From positions 1,860,001 to 1,924,000 of the forward strand of contig NZ_CP016162.1 of assembly GCF_001941865.1 (NCBI RefSeq): 64,000 nucleotides of DNA. Direction: 5' to 3'. The notes under the pieces were generated by a model. It did not search any database and was not told the DNA's origin. It was given only the letters and a program-made list of their open reading frames with translations. The DNA is from Pseudomonas alcaliphila JAB1 (GTDB lineage: Bacteria > Pseudomonadota > Gammaproteobacteria > Pseudomonadales > Pseudomonadaceae). The stretch's first letter is position 1. Each line of letters begins with the position of its first letter. This document shows positions 60,284 through 64,000 of this stretch, piece after piece. The position numbers and the translations under genes are program-made.

Positions 60284-60930
60284 TGCAGGGCAGGTTGATC
60301 TATCTGATGGGGCCTTCGGGCTCGGGCAAGGACAGCCTGTTGCAAGCCGCGCGAGCGCCGCTGGAGGCCCACGGCTGCCGTTTCGCCCGGCGGGTTATCA
60401 CCCGCAGCGCCGAGTCGGTAGGTGAGGACGCACTGGGTGTCACCCCGGACGAGTTCGAGCGTCTGCAGGGTGAGGGCGCCTTCGCCCTGAGCTGGCGTGC
60501 CAACGGCCTGGCCTACGGCATTCCGCGTGAGATCGACGACTGGCTCAGCGCCGGCCAGGACGTGCTGATCAATGGCTCGCGCGGTCATCTTGAGGCTGCG
60601 CGCCAGCGCTACCCGGATCTGCTGGCGATTCTTCTGCAGGTCGACGAGGCGGTGCTGCGCCAGCGCTTGCTGGCCCGTGGCCGCGAGACGCCGGAGCAGA
60701 TCGAGCAACGCCTGGCGCGCAGCCGCAGCTTTGCCCCAGTGGGAGGCGCTTTCGGCTCGGGCATCGTGCTTCGCTCTACCTCCTGCATCCATGCAGTCGC
60801 AGCGGCGACTGTCGCGGCTAAAGCCCCTCCCACAGGGAAGTTCCTGGCAATCCTCGACAACTCCGGCCCCCTGCAACAAACCGTCAGCCGCCTGCTGCAA
60901 CTGCTCGACGAGGCCCGCCGATGCGCCTGA
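60283..60930 (+). CDS. phnN: ribose 1,5-bisphosphokinase PhnN with a REP-encoded insert
   Basis: 215 residues, guanylate-kinase-like. Walker A MGPSGSGKDSLL; substrate-side VITRSAESVGEDALGV; LSWRANGLAYGIPREID; lid VLINGSRGHLEAARQRYPDLL; ending LDNSGPLQQTV. The family is about 185 residues. Here residues about 153-184 (from VGGAFGSG to APPTG) are encoded by a REP-like repeat that interrupts the normal junction between RLARSRSF and LAILDNSG. Frame is kept. The insert lies near the C-terminus, away from the P-loop, so activity may survive. Confidence 0.92.
   Translation: MQGRLIYLMGPSGSGKDSLLQAARAPLEAHGCRFARRVITRSAESVGEDALGVTPDEFERLQGEGAFALSWRANGLAYGIPREIDDWLSAGQDVLINGSRGHLEAARQRYPDLLAILLQVDEAVLRQRLLARGRETPEQIEQRLARSRSFAPVGGAFGSGIVLRSTSCIHAVAAATVAAKAPPTGKFLAILDNSGPLQQTVSRLLQLLDEARRCA
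60739..60833. repeat. REP-like element inside phnN
   Basis: GTGGGAGGCGCTTTCGGC on the left and, on the right, CGGCTAAAGCCCCTCCCAC, inverted ends of a 95-bp element of the family also seen at 28782-28827. It contains GCGACTGTCGCGGC. Translated in the phnN frame without a stop. Confidence 0.85.
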
Positions 60931-61685
60931 CCCTGCTCGGCAGCGGCGATGCCCGTCAGGTGCCGGTCTACAACTGCAGCTGCCCGGCCTGCGATGCGGC
61001 GCGCGTCTATCCGGCGCGCCGCCGTGGCCCCTGTTGCGCACTGATCGAATGCGGCGCGCAGCGCTGGCTGATCGACAGCGGCCTGACCGACCTTACCGAG
61101 CGCTTCGCGCCGCACAGCCTCAGCGGCATCCTGCAGACCCACTACCACGCTGACCACGCCCAGGGCCTGCTGCACCTGCGCTGGGGCCAGGGCCTGGTGA
61201 TTCCGGTGCATGGCCCGGATGATCCCGAAGGGCTGGCCGATCTGTACAAGCACCCCGGCATCCTCGACTTCAGCCAGCCATTCGCCGCTTTCGAGCGTCG
61301 CCAATTGGGCGAACTGCAGGTCACCGCGCTGCCGCTGACGCATTCCAAACCGACCTTCGGGTATTTGTTCGAGGGGAAGGGGTTCGAAGGGCAGGGCAGG
61401 CGTATCGCCTACCTCACCGACACGGTTGGCGTGCCCGAGGCCAGTTGCGCCGAACTGCAGCGTGCACCGCTGGATCTGCTGGTGCTTGATTGCTCCACGG
61501 CGCCGCAACCCGTCGCACCACGCAACCACAACGACCTGACACGCGCGCTCGAAGTCATCGAACGGTTGCAGCCGACGCATGCGGTGCTGACCCATATCGG
61601 CCACGCCTTCGATACCTGGTTGCTGGAGCACCCCGAGGCGTTACCGAGTGGCGTGAGCCTGGCCAGCGATGGCCTGGTGCTTTGA
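60921..61685 (+). CDS. phnP: phosphoribosyl cyclic phosphodiesterase PhnP
   Basis: 254 residues, metallo-beta-lactamase fold. Metal motif THYHADHAQGL, further ligands in LPLTHSKPTFGY, YLTDT and NHNDLTRALEV with THIGHAFD. The N-terminal zinc-type cysteines VYNCSCPACDAAR fit PhnP. Opens ribose 1,2-cyclic phosphate 5-phosphate made by C-P lyase. Overlaps phnN by 10 bp and ends the phn operon; phnO is absent. Confidence 0.94.
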   Translation: MRLTLLGSGDARQVPVYNCSCPACDAARVYPARRRGPCCALIECGAQRWLIDSGLTDLTERFAPHSLSGILQTHYHADHAQGLLHLRWGQGLVIPVHGPDDPEGLADLYKHPGILDFSQPFAAFERRQLGELQVTALPLTHSKPTFGYLFEGKGFEGQGRRIAYLTDTVGVPEASCAELQRAPLDLLVLDCSTAPQPVAPRNHNDLTRALEVIERLQPTHAVLTHIGHAFDTWLLEHPEALPSGVSLASDGLVL

Positions 61686-61767
61686 ACTTGGTGTAACCAA
61701 ATATTTCGATTCGTGCGGCTTTGCCATTACAGTGCAAAGCCTTCCGATTTCTCGCGCTAAGAACAGC

Positions 61768-62967
61768 ATGAACGCTCGTCGTATTACCCTGTTGCTGTGT
61801 ACGGCCGAAACCCTGGGCATGGCCGGCTTTGCTTTGTTCGCTGCGTTGCTGCCGCAATTTCAGGTGCTCTGGGGGCTGAGCAATACCGAGGCGGGCTGGA
61901 TCGGCGGCGGCTTCTTTCTCGGCTATATGCTGGCCGTGCCGGTGCTCACCGGCCTGACCGACCGCCACGATGCCCGGCTGATCTACCTGTGGGCCATGCT
62001 GCTGACGGCCGTGGCCAGCGCCGGCTTCGTCTTCGCCGATGGTTTCTGGTCGGCGCTGCTTTGGCGTGTGCTGGCTGGCATCGGTCTGGCGGGCACTTAC
62101 ATGCCGGGGCTCAAGGCGTTATCAGAGCGCATCGACGGTGCTTCGCAGTCGCGCGCCATCGCCTTCTATACCGCCAGTTTCGGCCTGGGTACGGCGCTGT
62201 CCTTCACCCTGTCCGGCGAGCTGGCCAAGCTCGGCGGCTGGCAGGTGCCGGCATTGCTCAGCGGCGCCTGCGCGCTGCTGGCCTGGGCGTTGGTGTACTG
62301 GGGGCTGGCGCCGAAACCGGTGGTGGCGCATACGCCGCGCAATCTGCTGGATCTGGCACCGCTGAAAAGTCGCGCGGTGTTGGCCTACTGCCTGGCATAC
62401 GCGATGCACAACCTGGAGCTGTTCGCCCTGCGCGCCTGGCTGGTGGCCTTCGTGGTGTTCTCCGGGCATTTTCAGGGCGTCGACCCCTGGTTGTCCGGTA
62501 CCTGGGTGGCGATGTTGGCAACGCTGATCGGCATGCCGTCGAGCATTCTCGGTAATGAGTTGGCGCTGCGTTTCGGGCGGCAGCGCTGGCTGATCGGCGT
62601 GATGTTCGCCTCCGCGCTGCTGGCAGTCGTGGTCGGCCTGGGGGCGGTACTGCCGTTCTGGGTGATGCTGGTGTTGGTGCTGCTTTACGCGGTGACAGTG
62701 ACTGCCGACTCGGCTTCGCTGACCGCTGGACTGGTCAGTGTCGCCCCGGCCAGCCATCGTGGCGCGGCGATGGCGCTGTACTCCTGCACTGGTTTTACTG
62801 GTGCCTTTCTGGGCCCGCTGCTGTTCGGCATGACCCTCGATGTCCTGGGCGATCAGCAGTTGCTCGGCTGGTGGGCAGCGTTCGCGCTGATGGGCCTGTT
62901 GCTGACGTTGGGGCCGCTGGCGCTATGGTGGGCGGGCAAGGCACGCGAGGGCAGTGCTCGTTTGTAG
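61768..62967 (+). CDS. MFS transporter
   Basis: 399 residues, 12 predicted membrane helices (for example LLCTAETLGMAGFALFAALLP, FLGYMLAVPVLTGLTDRHDA with the loop 2-3 motif, WRVLAGIGLAGTYMPGLKAL). No family-specific substrate motif that I recognise. The start at 61768 is chosen because the upstream part of the frame is not hydrophobic and overlaps phnP. The 82-bp gap from phnP is AT-rich and could hold its own promoter, so a role in phosphonate use is not implied. Confidence 0.85.
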   Translation: MNARRITLLLCTAETLGMAGFALFAALLPQFQVLWGLSNTEAGWIGGGFFLGYMLAVPVLTGLTDRHDARLIYLWAMLLTAVASAGFVFADGFWSALLWRVLAGIGLAGTYMPGLKALSERIDGASQSRAIAFYTASFGLGTALSFTLSGELAKLGGWQVPALLSGACALLAWALVYWGLAPKPVVAHTPRNLLDLAPLKSRAVLAYCLAYAMHNLELFALRAWLVAFVVFSGHFQGVDPWLSGTWVAMLATLIGMPSSILGNELALRFGRQRWLIGVMFASALLAVVVGLGAVLPFWVMLVLVLLYAVTVTADSASLTAGLVSVAPASHRGAAMALYSCTGFTGAFLGPLLFGMTLDVLGDQQLLGWWAAFALMGLLLTLGPLALWWAGKAREGSARL

Positions 62968-62988
62968 ATCAGGCATGCCTGCTGTGTG

Positions 62989-63606
62989 TCATGCCTTCAT
63001 CCCCAGCGCTTCAGCTTTGCGCAGCCAGCTCTGGCGCTGTTCCTCATTGGACGGGCGCACCGGGGCGAATTCGCTCAGGCGGCGAGTCTTGATGCCGCAG
63101 AAACCGAGAATGGTGCGCACCATCTGCCGATGCGCCGGGGCTCCGTAGATCCAGCGGAAGTACCAACGCGGCGTGTCCAGGGTCACCAGCAGGTCGGCGC
63201 TGCGCCCAGTGAGCAGCTTGTCCCAGAGTTGTGAGCGGTTGCGGTACTTGAAGGCGAAGCCGGGCAGGAACACCCGGTCGAAGAAACCCTTGAGCAGTGC
63301 AGGAATGCTGCCCCACCAGACCGGGTAGACGAACACCAGATGCTCGGCCCAGTGGATCAGGCGCTGAGCTTCGAGCAGGTCCGGCTCCAGATTCTGGCTC
63401 TGCTCGTAACCTTCACGCAGGATCGGGTCGAATTGCATCTCGCCCAGTCTGAGCTGGCGCACCACGTGCCCCTTGCTACGTGCTCCCAGGCTGTAGGCCT
63501 CGGCCAGGGCGTGGCAGAGGCTGTCCTTCTTGGGGGTGCCGAGAATCAGCAGGATTCGTTTGCCATCGCCTTCCAGCGGTGTGGCGCCGCTCTTGCCTTC
63601 AGTCAT
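62989..63606 (-). CDS. flavodoxin-fold NAD(P)H-dependent oxidoreductase
   Basis: 205 residues, Flavodoxin_2/NQO family. FMN-binding loop [48 protein letters not shown] (conserved WW and RVF region) and [13 protein letters not shown]. Probably a quinone or nitro reductase. Its start overlaps the stop of the upstream fumarase gene by 8 bp, so they form one leftward operon. Converges with the MFS gene. Confidence 0.88.
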   Translation of the reverse strand: MTEGKSGATPLEGDGKRILLILGTPKKDSLCHALAEAYSLGARSKGHVVRQLRLGEMQFDPILREGYEQSQNLEPDLLEAQRLIHWAEHLVFVYPVWWGSIPALLKGFFDRVFLPGFAFKYRNRSQLWDKLLTGRSADLLVTLDTPRWYFRWIYGAPAHRQMVRTILGFCGIKTRRLSEFAPVRPSNEEQRQSWLRKAEALGMKA

Positions 63607-64000
63607 GCCGCCCGGCTCCGAGCATGTCCTGTGGTCGTACCCATTGGTCGAATTCCTCTTCGTTCAGGTAGCCAAGCTGCAGAGCGGCCTGGCGCAGGGT
63701 GCTGCCTTCGGCGTAGGCCTTCTTGGCGATCTCCGCGGCTTTGTCGTAGCCGATATGGGGGTTGAGCGCGGTCACCAGCATCAGGCCATTCTCGAGATGT
63801 GCGGCCATTTGCACGGCATCCGGCTGCAGGTCGGCGACGCAGTGCTGCTGGAAGTTGCGGCAGCCGTCGGCGAGCAGGCGGATCGATTGCAGCAGGTTGT
63901 GGATGATCACCGGCTTGAACACGTTCAGCTGCAGGTGGCCCTGGCTGGCGGCGAAGCTGATGGTGGCGTCGTTGCCCAGCACCTGGCAGGCGAGCATCGA
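63599..64000 (-). CDS. fumC: class II fumarase, C-terminal part (gene continues beyond window)
   Basis: The last 133 residues of a FumC-type fumarase/aspartase superfamily protein. [33 protein letters not shown] is a characteristic segment, and the FumC C-terminal domain follows ([49 protein letters not shown]). The N-terminus and the signature serine loop are outside the window. Catalyses fumarate to malate in the TCA cycle. Confidence 0.93.
   Translation of the reverse strand, partial: SMLACQVLGNDATISFAASQGHLQLNVFKPVIIHNLLQSIRLLADGCRNFQQHCVADLQPDAVQMAAHLENGLMLVTALNPHIGYDKAAEIAKKAYAEGSTLRQAALQLGYLNEEEFDQWVRPQDMLGAGRHD

Noticed and set aside
61669..61767. N-terminal extension of the MFS transporter
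   Set aside because: The extra 33 residues overlap the phnP end, are not hydrophobic, and the first membrane helix starts right after the ATG at 61768.

Overview
The window looks like chromosomal DNA of a Pseudomonas, probably of the mendocina/alcaliphila/oleovorans type. Coding DNA is GC-rich. The block aotJQMP-argR-aruCFGDB-x-aruE-ltaE-alaS-lysC-rsmA-tRNA-mgtE runs in the gene order known from P. aeruginosa, and amrZ and an xcp-like split type II secretion locus are typical of the genus. The species assignment is an inference from gene content.

Layout. 1-4.9 kb is an accessory, partly decayed stretch: a PAS-GGDEF protein running off the left edge, a PfpI/DJ-1 protein, a frameshifted lipoprotein gene, a GAF-PAS-GGDEF-EAL protein and the 3' stump of an alpha/beta hydrolase gene. 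4.9-9.6 kb holds an AI-2E-type permease, a methyltransferase, a GFA-family protein, a DUF7079-like protein and an amidase. 9.65-11.8 kb is a repeat field: a tandem array of 191-bp units, one of them split by a complete IS3-family element with a 4-bp target duplication. 11.8-22.4 kb is a full type II secretion locus, gspCD divergent from gspEFGHIJKLM. 23-35.3 kb is the arginine uptake operon (aotJQMP-argR) followed by the arginine succinyltransferase pathway (aruCFGDBE). Both have ArgR-type sites placed identically relative to the -10 box. 35.4-42 kb carries ltaE, alaS, lysC (with an internal start for a likely beta subunit), rsmA, one tRNA-Ser and three tandem tRNA-Arg genes. 42.5-46.7 kb has mgtE behind a structured leader with a small upstream ORF, then NTF2-like, Atu4866-domain, short-chain dehydrogenase and AraC-type regulator genes. 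46.8-50.1 kb is the sodium-pump decarboxylase oadGAB, followed by amrZ. 50.8-61.7 kb is a complete C-P lyase operon, phnCDEFGHIJKLMNP. The right edge has an MFS transporter, a flavodoxin-fold oxidoreductase and the 3' end of a class II fumarase.

The most unusual theme is the number of REP-like palindromic repeats that have entered operons and even genes. One lies in frame inside phnN and adds about 32 residues. One sits against the gspH start and decides its start codon. A block between gspI and gspJ leaves a second, synonymously recoded copy of the gspI 3' end. Others supply the stop codons of aruE and a DUF7079-like gene. No wholly new defence or biosynthetic system was seen. The best candidates for new biology are the mgtE leader, the REP-derived protein segment in PhnN and the gspI/gspJ junction.
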